From positions 1-17,095 of the forward strand of contig JANQGL010000018.1 of NCBI GenBank assembly GCA_028277325.1: 17,095 bases of DNA. The letters run 5' to 3'. The notes beneath the pieces were generated by a model. The model worked only from the letters and a program-made list of their open reading frames with translations, searched no databases and was not told where the DNA came from. Shown here in pieces: positions 7,312 to 15,027 of this stretch (its first letter is position 1; each line of letters starts with the position of its first letter). Made by a program: the position numbers and the translations under genes. Origin of the DNA: Magnetospira sp. Lineage in GTDB: Bacteria; Pseudomonadota; Alphaproteobacteria; Rhodospirillales; Magnetospiraceae.

Positions 7312-8385
7312 TCAGGAGCCGATGCGGGCCGGCAGGGTGACCGTGAAGGTGGTCGTCTTGCCCTCGACGCTGCTCACGGTCAGGCGGCCGCGGTGCCGGT
7401 TGACGATATGCTTGACGATGGCCAGGCCCAGTCCGGTGCCGCCGAGGTCGCGCGAGCGCCCCTTGTCGACGCGGTAGAACCGCTCGGTCAGTCGCGGGAT
7501 GTGCTCGGGGGCGATCCCGTCGCCCTCGTTGCGAACGCTCACCGCGACACCGCCGGTGCCGCGATAGGGGACCCAGGCGACCGGGGTCGCGGCGACCTGG
7601 ACCGGGGTTCCCTGATGTCCGTACTTGAGGGCGTTGTCGATCAGGTTGGTGAACACCTCGGCCAGTTCGTCCAGCTCGCCGACGATCGGCGGCAGGTCGT
7701 CGGCCAGCGACAGGTTCAGCGGCATGTTCTTCTTCTCGGCCCGCAGCGCGAAGGTGTCGACCACCTCGCGCAGCAGGGCGCCCAGCTCGACCGATTCGCT
7801 GGGCCGCACGTGTTCCCGCACCTCCACCTTGGACAGCGACAGCAGGTCGTCGATCAGCCGCTTCATGCGGTGCGCCTCGGTGTCCATGATGGCGAGGAAG
7901 CGTTCCCGCGCCTCGTCGTCGCCCCAGCCGACGCCGCGCAGGGTTTCGATGAATCCGATCAGGGTCGAGAGCGGCGACCGCAGCTCGTGGCTCACGTTGG
8001 CCACGAAATCGGCCTGCATCTGCTCGGTGGCGCGGATCGAGGTGATGTCGTTCAGGGTCAGCAGGGCACGCGCGTATTCGGACGATTTCTTTTCTTTCAG
8101 GGACACCACGGTGAACTGGAACGTCTGCGAGAACGGGGCCGGGATCACGAACTCGCCGGACGCCATCGGGCTGCCGGCGACCACCAGGTCGACCGCGTCG
8201 AGCAGTTTCGGGTGGCGCAGCGACAGCGCGAGGTCGCGGTTGAGCGGCTGCGCGCTGAGCAGCGGCGCCGCGGCCTCGTTGTATTCCACGATCTCCCGAC
8301 TCCGGTTCACCAGGATCACCGGAACCGGGAGGCTTTGCATGATCGCGGCGTCGATGCGCCGTATGCTTTTGCTCTTGACCGCCAT
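7312..8385 (-). CDS. phoR: Phosphate regulon sensor histidine kinase PhoR, soluble form
   Basis: A 357-residue histidine kinase. Residues about 10-118 form a PAS-like sensor region (SLPVPVILVNRSREIVEYN at the start). The dimerisation/H-box FVANVSHELRSPLSTLIGF carries the phosphorylated H133. The ATPase domain has the N-box NLIDNALKYG (N247, N251), G1 GDGIAPEH (D289), the F-box ERFYRVD near 301 and G2 GGTGLGLAI at 315-323. PhoR normally has one or two membrane segments before the PAS domain; none is present here, and upstream in-frame sequence to the nearest stop is polar and has no start codon. AGGA lies nine bases before the ATG at 8385. It heads the pst-pho cluster and ends 170 bases before the pstS start. 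Its partner should be PhoB. Confidence 0.92.
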   Translation of the reverse strand: MAVKSKSIRRIDAAIMQSLPVPVILVNRSREIVEYNEAAAPLLSAQPLNRDLALSLRHPKLLDAVDLVVAGSPMASGEFVIPAPFSQTFQFTVVSLKEKKSSEYARALLTLNDITSIRATEQMQADFVANVSHELRSPLSTLIGFIETLRGVGWGDDEARERFLAIMDTEAHRMKRLIDDLLSLSKVEVREHVRPSESVELGALLREVVDTFALRAEKKNMPLNLSLADDLPPIVGELDELAEVFTNLIDNALKYGHQGTPVQVAATPVAWVPYRGTGGVAVSVRNEGDGIAPEHIPRLTERFYRVDKGRSRDLGGTGLGLAIVKHIVNRHRGRLTVSSVEGKTTTFTVTLPARIGS

Positions 8386-8503
8386 GGGATGTGGTCCTGA
8401 GTCGCGCTTGGGCGTCCGCGGAGGGTTGCCGGCGGGACGATCCCCGTTCCACTTAAGCTTGCTGATTACGTGGTATTGGTAAAAGTTTCATGACAAAGAG
8501 GCT

Positions 8504-8545
8504 CGCGACGGTTGCGGATGGCGTCGCGACCCCGCCGCGACGGTT
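8504..8545. repeat. Phased CGCGAC repeats upstream of nadA
   Basis: The hexamer CGCGAC occurs at 8504, 8525 and 8536, spaced 21 and 11 bases, that is about two turns and one turn of the helix. The first and last copies extend to the identical 10-mer CGCGACGGTT (8504-8513, 8536-8545). In addition, TCGCGAC (8503-8509) and GTCGCGA (8523-8529) form an inverted pair with a 13-base loop. The array sits 12 bases before the putative nadA -35. It could be an operator, but short GC-rich repeats also arise by chance in DNA of this composition. Confidence 0.3.
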
Positions 8546-8556
8546 CGGAGAAGGCA

Positions 8557-8586
8557 TTGAAGCCGGCCCCCAAACACCTCTATATC
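8557..8586 (+). promoter_or_regulatory. Putative promoter of the nadA operon
   Basis: TTGAAG at 8557-8562 resembles a sigma-70 -35 element and TATATC at 8581-8586 a -10, with an 18-base spacer. The AT-rich CTATATCTTATG stretch stands out in otherwise GC-rich DNA. It would give a leader of roughly 55 bases to the nadA ATG at 8647. No riboswitch-like structure was recognised in that leader. Confidence 0.45.
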
Positions 8587-8646
8587 TTATGCCGGGACGA
8601 TCAACGGCACGACCCGCCGGAAGGGCAGGGCGTGCGGAGATTTCAC

Positions 8647-9660
8647 ATGACGGCAACCATCGTGCCGGCCGGCGCGGACTCCCGCGTCGAGGCCGACATC
8701 GACCCCACGCTGGACCTGGAAGCGGAAATCGGCCGCCTGCGCCGGGAGCGCAACGCGGTCATCCTGGCCCACTACTATCAGGACGGCGATATCCAGGACA
8801 TCGCCGATTTCGTGGGCGATTCCCTGGACCTGTCGCGCAAGGCGGCGGCCACCGAGGCCGACGTGATCGTGTTCTGCGGGGTCCGCTTCATGGGCGAGGT
8901 GGCGAAGATCCTGAGCCCCGGGAAGACCGTGCTGATTCCCGACGCCGACGCCGGCTGCTCGCTGGAGGAGTCCTGCCGGCCGGCCGATTTCAGGCGCTGG
9001 CGGGAGGCGCATCCGAACCACCTGGCGCTGACCTACATCAACTGCTCGGCCGAGGTGAAGGCGCTGTCCGACATCGTCGTCACCTCGTCGAACGCCGAGG
9101 CCATCGTGCGCCAGGTCCCGCGGGACCAGCCGATCCTGTTCGCCCCCGACCGCCATCTGGGCGCCTACGTGAAGCGGCGCACCGGACGCGACGACATGGT
9201 CCTGTGGCCGGGGACCTGCATCATCCACGAGCTGTTCTCCGAGCGCGAACTGGTGAAGCTGAGGGTCGCCCATCCGGAGGCCAAGGTGGCGGCGCATCCG
9301 GAGTGTCCGGAACCGATCCTCGCCCTGGCCGATCACGTGGGGTCCACCCGCATGCTCCTCGACTACGTGAAGCGGGCCGACGGCGACACCTTCATCATCG
9401 CCACCGAGCCGCACATCATCCATCAGATGGAGAAGGCGGCGCCCGGCAAGACCTTCCTTCCGGCGCCCGGCGCCGACGGCCGCTGCGACTGCGCCAACTG
9501 CCCGCACATGGCCTTGAATACCCTGGAGAAGCTTTATCTGGCGCTGATCAACGACGCGCCGGCGGTGGACCTGCCGGAGGACCTGCGGCGGCGCGCCCTG
9601 ACCCCGTTGCAGCGGATGCTCGACATGTCCGGGCCGGCCGATGCGCCCCGCGCCGCCTGA
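8647..9660 (+). CDS. nadA: Quinolinate synthase NadA
   Basis: A 337-residue cytoplasmic iron-sulfur enzyme that condenses iminoaspartate (from NadB) with dihydroxyacetone phosphate to quinolinate. The start at 8647 (MTATIVPAGA) follows GGAGAT by five bases; the reading frame is open 45 codons further upstream, but that stretch is low-quality and crosses the promoter. Family landmarks are AHYYQDGDIQDIADFVGDSL at 41-60, VFCGVRFMGE with cluster ligand C77, GCSLEESC at 103-110, NCSAEVKA near 132, WPGTCIIHE with C191, HPEC at 217-220 and CDCANCPHM at 280-288. NadA uses three cysteines for a [4Fe-4S] cluster: C77, C191 and one of the last group, probably C285. It is first of nadA-nadC-nadB. Confidence 0.97.
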   Translation: MTATIVPAGADSRVEADIDPTLDLEAEIGRLRRERNAVILAHYYQDGDIQDIADFVGDSLDLSRKAAATEADVIVFCGVRFMGEVAKILSPGKTVLIPDADAGCSLEESCRPADFRRWREAHPNHLALTYINCSAEVKALSDIVVTSSNAEAIVRQVPRDQPILFAPDRHLGAYVKRRTGRDDMVLWPGTCIIHELFSERELVKLRVAHPEAKVAAHPECPEPILALADHVGSTRMLLDYVKRADGDTFIIATEPHIIHQMEKAAPGKTFLPAPGADGRCDCANCPHMALNTLEKLYLALINDAPAVDLPEDLRRRALTPLQRMLDMSGPADAPRAA

Positions 9661-9667
9661 GACGGCG

Positions 9668-10507
9668 ATGGAGTCCCCGGACGAGTCGGCGGCACGGGTC
9701 ATCGACGCCGCCCTGGCCGAGGACCTGGGGCAGGGGGACGTCACGTCGCGGCTGGTGATCCCCGCCGACGCCCGGTTCGGCGGCGTGATGGTGGCGCGCC
9801 AGGACATCGTGCTGGCCGGACTGCCGTTCGCCGCCGAGGTGGTGCGGCGGGTGGTGCCGGAGGCCCGCTTCGAGACGGTGGCGACGGACGGGGAGCGGGT
9901 TGCCGCCGGAGCCCCCCTGGCGCGCCTGGACGGACCGGCGCGCGGCCTCCTGACGGCCGAGCGCACGGCCCTCAACCTGGTGCAGTTCCTGTCCGGCATC
10001 GCCACCCTGACCGGCGCCTACGTGAAGCGAATCGAAGGCACCGGGGCGGTCCTGCTGGACACCCGCAAGACGGTGCCGGGCCTGCGCGCGCTGTCCAAGT
10101 ACGCCACCCGCATGGGCGGCGCCCGCAACCACCGCCAGCGGCTCGACGACGGGATCCTGATCAAGGACAACCACGTCGCGGTGTGCGGCGGGGTTGCCGA
10201 GGCGGTCCGACGGGCCCGCGCCGGGGCGGACGGGCGCGCCGTCGAGGTGGAGTGCGACACCCTGGCGCAGGTGCGCGAGGCGGCGGAGGCCGGGGCCGAC
10301 ATCCTGCTGCTGGACAACATGCCGCCGCCGATGCTGCGCGACGCGGTCGGCATCGTCGACCGGCGGGCGCGGACCGAGGCCTCGGGCGGCGTCTCCCTGG
10401 AGACCGTCCGCGCGATCGCCGAGACGGGGGTCGATTTCATTTCCGTCGGCCGCCTGACCCAGTCCGCCCCGGCGGTCGACATCGGCCTGGACTGGCAGGT
10501 CCGATGA
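9668..10507 (+). CDS. nadC: Nicotinate-nucleotide pyrophosphorylase (quinolinate phosphoribosyltransferase) NadC
   Basis: A 279-residue enzyme that converts quinolinate and phosphoribosyl diphosphate to nicotinic acid mononucleotide, releasing CO2 and pyrophosphate. Conserved segments are ALAEDLGQGDVTS at 15-27, ERTALNLVQFLSGIAT at 98-113, the substrate-binding LLDTRKTVPGLR at 129-140, KYATRMGGARNHR at 144-156, ILIKDNH at 163-169, VEVECDT at 192-198, LLLDNM at 213-218 and the C-terminal ISVGRLTQSAPAVDIGLD. The ATG at 9668 leaves a 7-base gap after nadA. An in-frame ATG at 9641 would add nine residues and overlap nadA; neither has a strong ribosome site, and the shorter form matches the usual family start better. 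Its stop overlaps the start of nadB (ATGA). Confidence 0.96.
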   Translation: MESPDESAARVIDAALAEDLGQGDVTSRLVIPADARFGGVMVARQDIVLAGLPFAAEVVRRVVPEARFETVATDGERVAAGAPLARLDGPARGLLTAERTALNLVQFLSGIATLTGAYVKRIEGTGAVLLDTRKTVPGLRALSKYATRMGGARNHRQRLDDGILIKDNHVAVCGGVAEAVRRARAGADGRAVEVECDTLAQVREAAEAGADILLLDNMPPPMLRDAVGIVDRRARTEASGGVSLETVRAIAETGVDFISVGRLTQSAPAVDIGLDWQVR

Positions 10508-12123
10508 GCGGAGGCCATGCAAGCGGCCCGGTCCATGACGTGCTGGTGATCGGCAGCGGCGCGGCGGGCCTGACCGTGGCCCTCAACCTGGCCGGCCGGG
10601 CCGGCGTCGCGGTGCTGTGCAAGGACGTGCTGCGCGAGACCAGCACCTACTACGCCCAGGGCGGCGTGGCGGCGGTGCTCGACGACAAGGACTCCACCGA
10701 ATCGCACATGAAGGACACCCTGGCCGCCGGGGCCGGACTGTGCCGGCCGGAGGTCGTCCGCATGGTGGTCGAGAACGCGCGCGGCGCGGTGCAGCGGCTG
10801 ATCGACTACGGGGTCGATTTCAGCCGCCGCGAACGCAAGGACGGCTCCCTGGAATACCACCTGACCCGCGAGGGCGGCCACAGCCACCGCCGGGTGCTGC
10901 ATGTCTCCGACGCCACCGGAGCGGCCATCGAGGCGACCCTGGAGGATCGGCTGCGCGCCGCCCCGGGGGTGACGGTGTTCGAGCACCACGCGGTGATCGA
11001 CCTGATCACCGACCGCAAGACCGGCGGCGAGGGCAAGCGCTGCCTGGGCGCCTACGCGCTCGACGCGCGGACCGGCCGGGTGAGTCTGTTCCGGGCCCGC
11101 TTCGTGGTCCTGGCGACCGGCGGCGCGAGCAAGGTCTATCTCTATACCAGCAACCCCGACGGCACCACCGGCGACGGCATCGCCATGGCCTGGCGGGCCG
11201 GCTGCCGGGTCGCCAACATGGAGTTCGCGCAGTTCCATCCGACCTGCCTGTTCCATCCCAGCGCCAAGTCGTTCCTGATCAGCGAGGCGGTGCGCGGCGA
11301 GGGCGGCAGGCTGCTGCGCCCCGACGGCGGCCGCTTCATGGACGACTTCCACCCGATGGCCGAACTGGCGCCGCGCGACATCGTGGCGCGGGCCATCGAC
11401 CACGAGATGAAGCGGCTCGGCATCGACTGCGTGCATCTGGACATCAGCCACCAGCCGGCGGATTTCGTCATCGCCCATTTCCCGACCATCTACCGGCGCT
11501 GCCTGGAATTCGGGATCGACATCACCCGGCAGCCGATCCCGGTGGTCCCGGCGGCCCATTACACCTGCGGCGGGATCCTGGTGAACGACTGCGGGCGGAC
11601 CGACCTGGACAACCTCTACGCGGTGGGCGAGGTGTCCTGCACCGGACTGCACGGGGCCAACCGGATGGCCAGCAATTCGCTGCTCGAATGCCTGGTGTAC
11701 GGCGAGGCGGCGGCGAACGACATCGAGGCCGCGCTGGCGGCGGCGCCGGCCCCGCCCGGGCTTCCCGAATGGGACGAAAGCCGGGTCACCGACTCCGACG
11801 AGGAGGTGGTGATCGCCCACAACTGGGACGAGGTGCGGCGTTTCATGTGGGACTACGTGGGCATCGTGCGGACCGACAAGCGGCTGGCCCGCGCCAAGCG
11901 GCGGATCGACATGCTGAACGCCGAGATCGCCGAATACTACGGCAATTTCCGGGTCACCCCGGACCTCCTGGAACTGCGCGGCCTGGCCACCGTGGCCGAC
12001 CTCACCATCCGTTGCGCGATGGCCCGCAAGGAGAGCCGTGGCCTGCATTATTCGCTCGACCATCCGCACCCCGACGCCTCGCGACCGCCGCGCGATACCG
12101 TCCTGTCGCCGCTTGACGGTTGA
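10504..12123 (+). CDS. nadB: L-aspartate oxidase NadB
   Basis: A 539-residue FAD enzyme oxidising L-aspartate to iminoaspartate for NadA. The FAD-binding motif VIGSGAAGLTVAL lies at 15-27, followed by STYYAQGGVAAVL at 47-59. Active-site positions known from E. coli NadB are all present one residue later: H245 in EFAQFHPTCLF, R291 in APRDIVARAID, H352 in AAHYTCGGI and R387 in GANRMASNSLLE. The E. coli active-site threonine is a serine here (S260), a conservative change. The flavin-contacting GEVSCTGLHGANR is at 375-387 and the helical C-terminal domain runs from about 430. The start overlaps the nadC stop; the frame is open further upstream only through nadC. The gene order A-C-B differs from the more usual nadB-nadA pairing. 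Confidence 0.97.
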   Translation: MSGGHASGPVHDVLVIGSGAAGLTVALNLAGRAGVAVLCKDVLRETSTYYAQGGVAAVLDDKDSTESHMKDTLAAGAGLCRPEVVRMVVENARGAVQRLIDYGVDFSRRERKDGSLEYHLTREGGHSHRRVLHVSDATGAAIEATLEDRLRAAPGVTVFEHHAVIDLITDRKTGGEGKRCLGAYALDARTGRVSLFRARFVVLATGGASKVYLYTSNPDGTTGDGIAMAWRAGCRVANMEFAQFHPTCLFHPSAKSFLISEAVRGEGGRLLRPDGGRFMDDFHPMAELAPRDIVARAIDHEMKRLGIDCVHLDISHQPADFVIAHFPTIYRRCLEFGIDITRQPIPVVPAAHYTCGGILVNDCGRTDLDNLYAVGEVSCTGLHGANRMASNSLLECLVYGEAAANDIEAALAAAPAPPGLPEWDESRVTDSDEEVVIAHNWDEVRRFMWDYVGIVRTDKRLARAKRRIDMLNAEIAEYYGNFRVTPDLLELRGLATVADLTIRCAMARKESRGLHYSLDHPHPDASRPPRDTVLSPLDG

Positions 12124-12179
12124 TTTCGTGCCGCCACGCACCGACCATCTGGGCCTGAGGCCGAGTCTCCGAGGAGCCG

Positions 12180-12998
12180 ATGCAATCCGAGCACGCCCTT
12201 TCGCCGATCGTCGTCCTGGACCGCCAGGCGTTTCACACCCGCTATCTGGCGCTGCGGGCCGACGACCGGGCATTGGTGGTGATCAAGCGGTTCGGCGTCT
12301 TCGTCGCCGAGGGCGGCATGCCGCCGGCGCCGGGCCGGGTCGACCTGATGCGGCGCGCCCTGGCCGAGGAAATCCGCATTCAGGGGGCGCTGTCGCATCC
12401 CAACGTGATGCCGCTGCTCGCCGCGCACGGCGACGGGGACGCGCCGTTCGCGGTGTTTCCCCTGGTTCCCCTGTCGCTGCGCGACGCCCTGTGGACGCCG
12501 GCCCCGGACGGCCGGTCGCGCGCCCCGGCGCGGTTCTCCCGAGGCGTCGCGGGGCACCTGCTCGACATGCTCCTGACCGGCCTGGCGGCCATTCACGCGG
12601 CCGGCGTGGTGCATCGCCAGCTGGCCCCCGGCGCGTTGCGGCTGGCCGCCGACGGGCGCCTCCTGATCGACGGCTTCGGCATGGCGCGCGACGCCGCCTG
12701 GGACGTGTTCCCGCCCGGCAGCGGCGGCGGACCGCCCGGATTCGCGGCGCCGGAGCAGCGGGCCGACGCGGCTTCGGCCGACCCGCGCAGCGATCTCTAC
12801 GCGGTCGGCCGGCTGGCCTACCGGATGCTCGGCGGGCGGCTGCCGGACGACGAGCGGAAACTGGCGCTGGCCGACATCGACCCGGCGGTCGGCCGTCCCC
12901 TCAGCGAATGGGTGGCCGGTCTGCTGGCCGAGGACCCGGCCGGCCGGCCGGCCGACGCCGAGACCGCGCGCCGCCGACTGGCCGAGGCCCTGGCATGA
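12180..12998 (+). CDS. Protein-kinase-fold protein, predicted pseudokinase, coupled to hpnC
   Basis: A 272-residue protein with a recognisable eukaryotic-type Ser/Thr kinase fold but degraded catalytic motifs. Kept: the ATP-anchoring lysine K36 in LVVIKRF, the helix-C glutamate (E64 in AEEIRIQGALSHPNV), FAAPEQ at 188-193 (APE motif) and the structural D205 in DPRSDLYAVGRLAYRML. Lost: the glycine-rich loop is not visible; the catalytic loop HRDLKPEN reads HRQLAPGA at 145-152 (D147 to Q, K149 to A, N152 to A); and DFG reads GFG at 165-167, although D164 stands next to it. No membrane segment or extra domain follows, so it is cytoplasmic. The frame is intact, arguing for a functional non-catalytic protein. 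GAGGAG sits three bases before the ATG. It follows nadB by 56 bases and overlaps hpnC (ATGA). No function can be assigned. Confidence 0.8.
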   Translation: MQSEHALSPIVVLDRQAFHTRYLALRADDRALVVIKRFGVFVAEGGMPPAPGRVDLMRRALAEEIRIQGALSHPNVMPLLAAHGDGDAPFAVFPLVPLSLRDALWTPAPDGRSRAPARFSRGVAGHLLDMLLTGLAAIHAAGVVHRQLAPGALRLAADGRLLIDGFGMARDAAWDVFPPGSGGGPPGFAAPEQRADAASADPRSDLYAVGRLAYRMLGGRLPDDERKLALADIDPAVGRPLSEWVAGLLAEDPAGRPADAETARRRLAEALA

Positions 12999-13840
12999 CC
13001 GCGACCGCCGAGACGCCGTCCGGCAAGGGCGCCGGCACGGAGAACTTCCCGGTCGGCTCGTTCCTGCTGCCGGCCGTCCTGCGTCCGCACGTGGCGGCGT
13101 TCTACCGGTTCGCGCGCGCCATCGACGACGTCGCCGACAATCCGGCGCTGACCGCCGACGACAGGATCGCCCGCCTGGACGGGTTCGCGGCCGCCCTGCG
13201 CGGCGAAAACCCCGACGATTCGCGGTACACGACCGGGCACGCGATGCGCCGCAGCCTGGCCGGGTGCGGGGTGACCATCGATCACGGCCTGGACCTGATC
13301 GCCGCCTTCAGGCAGGACGCGGTGAAGAACCGCTACCATGACTGGGACGACCTGATGGCCTACTGCCGGCTGTCGGCCGCCCCGGTGGGGCGCTACCTGA
13401 TCGACCTGCACGGCGGCTCGGCGCACGGCTACGCGCCGTCGGACGCCCTCTGCGCCGCCCTGCAGGTGATCAACCACCTGCAGGACTGCGGCGACGACTA
13501 CCGCGATCTCGACCGGGTCTACCTGCCGGGCGACTGGATGGCGGCCGAGGGGGTCGCGGCCGGCGACCTGGGGCGCGCCGCCGCGACGCCGGCCCTGCGG
13601 CGGGTGATCGACCGCTGCCTGGACGGCACCCGCGCCCTGTTGGCCGACGCGGCGCGGCTGCCGGCGGGCCTCGACAGCCGCCGCCTGGCCATGGAGGCGG
13701 GCGCCGTCCTGGACATCGCGCGCACCCTGACCCACCATCTGGCGCGCCGCGACCCGCTGGCCGAACGGGTGACCCTGGGCAGGGCGGGTTACGCGGTCTG
13801 CTGCCTGCGCGGCGCCTTGCGGGGAGGGATCGGACGATGA
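12995..13840 (+). CDS. hpnC: Hydroxysqualene synthase HpnC (squalene synthase-like)
   Basis: A 281-residue trans-isoprenyl diphosphate synthase-fold enzyme. In the bacterial three-step route to squalene, HpnD makes presqualene diphosphate, HpnC turns it into hydroxysqualene and HpnE reduces this to squalene. HpnC features seen are NFPVGSFLLPAVLRPHVAAFYRFARAIDDVAD at 17-48 with the first Asp-rich motif (D44, D45, D48) and INHLQDCGDDYRDLDRVYLP at 159-178 with the second (D164, D168). The N-terminal NFPV segment and the INHLQD form distinguish it from HpnD. The ATG overlaps the stop of the upstream kinase-like gene, and its own stop overlaps the start of hpnB (ATGATGA at 13834-13840), so the three genes are probably translationally coupled. 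Confidence 0.94.
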   Translation: MTATAETPSGKGAGTENFPVGSFLLPAVLRPHVAAFYRFARAIDDVADNPALTADDRIARLDGFAAALRGENPDDSRYTTGHAMRRSLAGCGVTIDHGLDLIAAFRQDAVKNRYHDWDDLMAYCRLSAAPVGRYLIDLHGGSAHGYAPSDALCAALQVINHLQDCGDDYRDLDRVYLPGDWMAAEGVAAGDLGRAAATPALRRVIDRCLDGTRALLADAARLPAGLDSRRLAMEAGAVLDIARTLTHHLARRDPLAERVTLGRAGYAVCCLRGALRGGIGR

Positions 13841-14985
13841 TGAGTTTCCTGGCCTGGGGGTCGCTCGCCGCCTGGGGCTACCTGCTGGCCCTGCGCGGCG
13901 GCTTCTGGAGGGCCGACCAGCGGTTGGCCGACGTCGACGTCGACGTCACGCGGCGCCGCCGCTGGCCGCCGGTCGCCGCCCTGGTCCCGGCGCGCGACGA
14001 GGCGAAACTGATCGGCAAGGCGGTGCGCGGCCTGCTCGACCAGGACTATCCGGGGCCGTTCCAGATCGTCGTGATCGACGACGAGAGCGGCGACGGCACC
14101 GCCCAGGCGGCGGCCAAGGCGGCCGGCGACTCGCCGCGCCTGCACGTGGTCCGGGGCCGGCCCCTGTCCCACGGCTGGAGCGGCAAGGCGGCGGCCCTGG
14201 CGCAGGGCATGGCGCAGCTCGACCGGGTGGCCCCGGGCACCGAGTACCTGCTGTTCACCGACGCCGACATCCTGCACGACCCGCGCAGCCTGCGCCGCCT
14301 GGTGGCCAAGGCGCTGGACGACGACCGCGACCTGGTGTCGCTGATGGTCCGCCTGCGCTGCGAGGGCCGCTGGGAAAGACTCCTGATTCCGGCCTTCGTG
14401 TTCTTTTTCCAGAAGCTCTATCCGTTCGCCTGGGTCAACGACTCGGCACGCCGCACGGCGGCGGCGGCCGGCGGCTGCATGCTGGTCCGACGCACCGTGC
14501 TGGAGGACGCCGGCGGCCTGGAGCCGCTCCGCCACGAGGTGATCGACGACGTGGCGCTTGGCCGGCTGATCCACCGACGCGGCCGTGTCTGGCTCGGGCT
14601 CACCGAGACCGTGCGCAGCCTGCGCCCCTACGACAGGCTGGGCGACGTCTGGCGCATGGTGACCCGCACCGCCTACGCGCAGCTCGGCTATTCGCCGGGC
14701 CTGCTGGCCGCCACCGTGGCCGGGATGGTCCTGGTCTATCTGGTGCCGGTCCTGGCGATCCTGTTCGCCGGCTGGGTCGGCAAGGCGGTTGGCCTGGCGG
14801 CCTGGATCGCGATGGCCCGGGCCTACGCGCCGACCCTGCGCCTCTATGGCGGCAAGCCGGTGTCCGGCCTGTTGCTGCCGGTCGCCGCGCTGCTGTATAC
14901 GCTGATGACCGTCGACGCGGCGCGCCGCCACTGGATGGGCGTCCCCACCCCGTGGAAGGGGCGGCGCCCGGTCGAGCCGGCGTGA
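13837..14985 (+). CDS. hpnB: Hopanoid-associated glycosyltransferase HpnB
   Basis: A 382-residue membrane-bound family 2 glycosyltransferase. One hydrophobic segment lies at about 3-20, the GT-A catalytic domain spans about 45-260, and two to three membrane segments occupy about 288-360. Nucleotide-sugar motifs are VPARDEA at 50-56, VIDDESGDGT at 79-88, the metal-binding FTDADIL at 140-146 and EVIDDVALGRLI at 234-245 as the catalytic acidic region. The C-terminal TPWKGR at 371-376 is typical of HpnB. Its sugar donor and acceptor are not established; it is named from its consistent presence in hopanoid clusters. Here it sits between hpnC and hpnD, whereas Zymomonas-type clusters have hpnB before hpnC. 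It overlaps hpnC by four bases. Confidence 0.9.
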   Translation: MMSFLAWGSLAAWGYLLALRGGFWRADQRLADVDVDVTRRRRWPPVAALVPARDEAKLIGKAVRGLLDQDYPGPFQIVVIDDESGDGTAQAAAKAAGDSPRLHVVRGRPLSHGWSGKAAALAQGMAQLDRVAPGTEYLLFTDADILHDPRSLRRLVAKALDDDRDLVSLMVRLRCEGRWERLLIPAFVFFFQKLYPFAWVNDSARRTAAAAGGCMLVRRTVLEDAGGLEPLRHEVIDDVALGRLIHRRGRVWLGLTETVRSLRPYDRLGDVWRMVTRTAYAQLGYSPGLLAATVAGMVLVYLVPVLAILFAGWVGKAVGLAAWIAMARAYAPTLRLYGGKPVSGLLLPVAALLYTLMTVDAARRHWMGVPTPWKGRRPVEPA

Positions 14986-15027
14986 CGGATCTCTCGGATT
15001 GTCAACAGGCCCTGACCGGTGAGCGCC

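Noticed and set aside
8512..8646. 45-residue N-terminal extension of NadA
   Set aside because: It would cover the likely promoter, has no ribosome site, and the extra residues do not fit the family; the ATG at 8647 has GGAGAT in front.
12124..12179. Search for a separate promoter ahead of the kinase-like and hpn genes
   Set aside because: No convincing -35/-10 pair or hairpin was found in these 56 bases.
10018..12273. 751-codon open frame on the minus strand opposite nadB
   Set aside because: It lies antisense to nadB, which has all family active-site residues. The translation is rich in His, Gly, Arg and Val without family features, a common by-product of codon bias in high-GC genes.
12180..12998. 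Reading the kinase-like gene as a decayed pseudogene
   Set aside because: No frameshift or internal stop; strong ribosome site, codon use like its neighbours and coupled stop/start with hpnC argue for a maintained gene.
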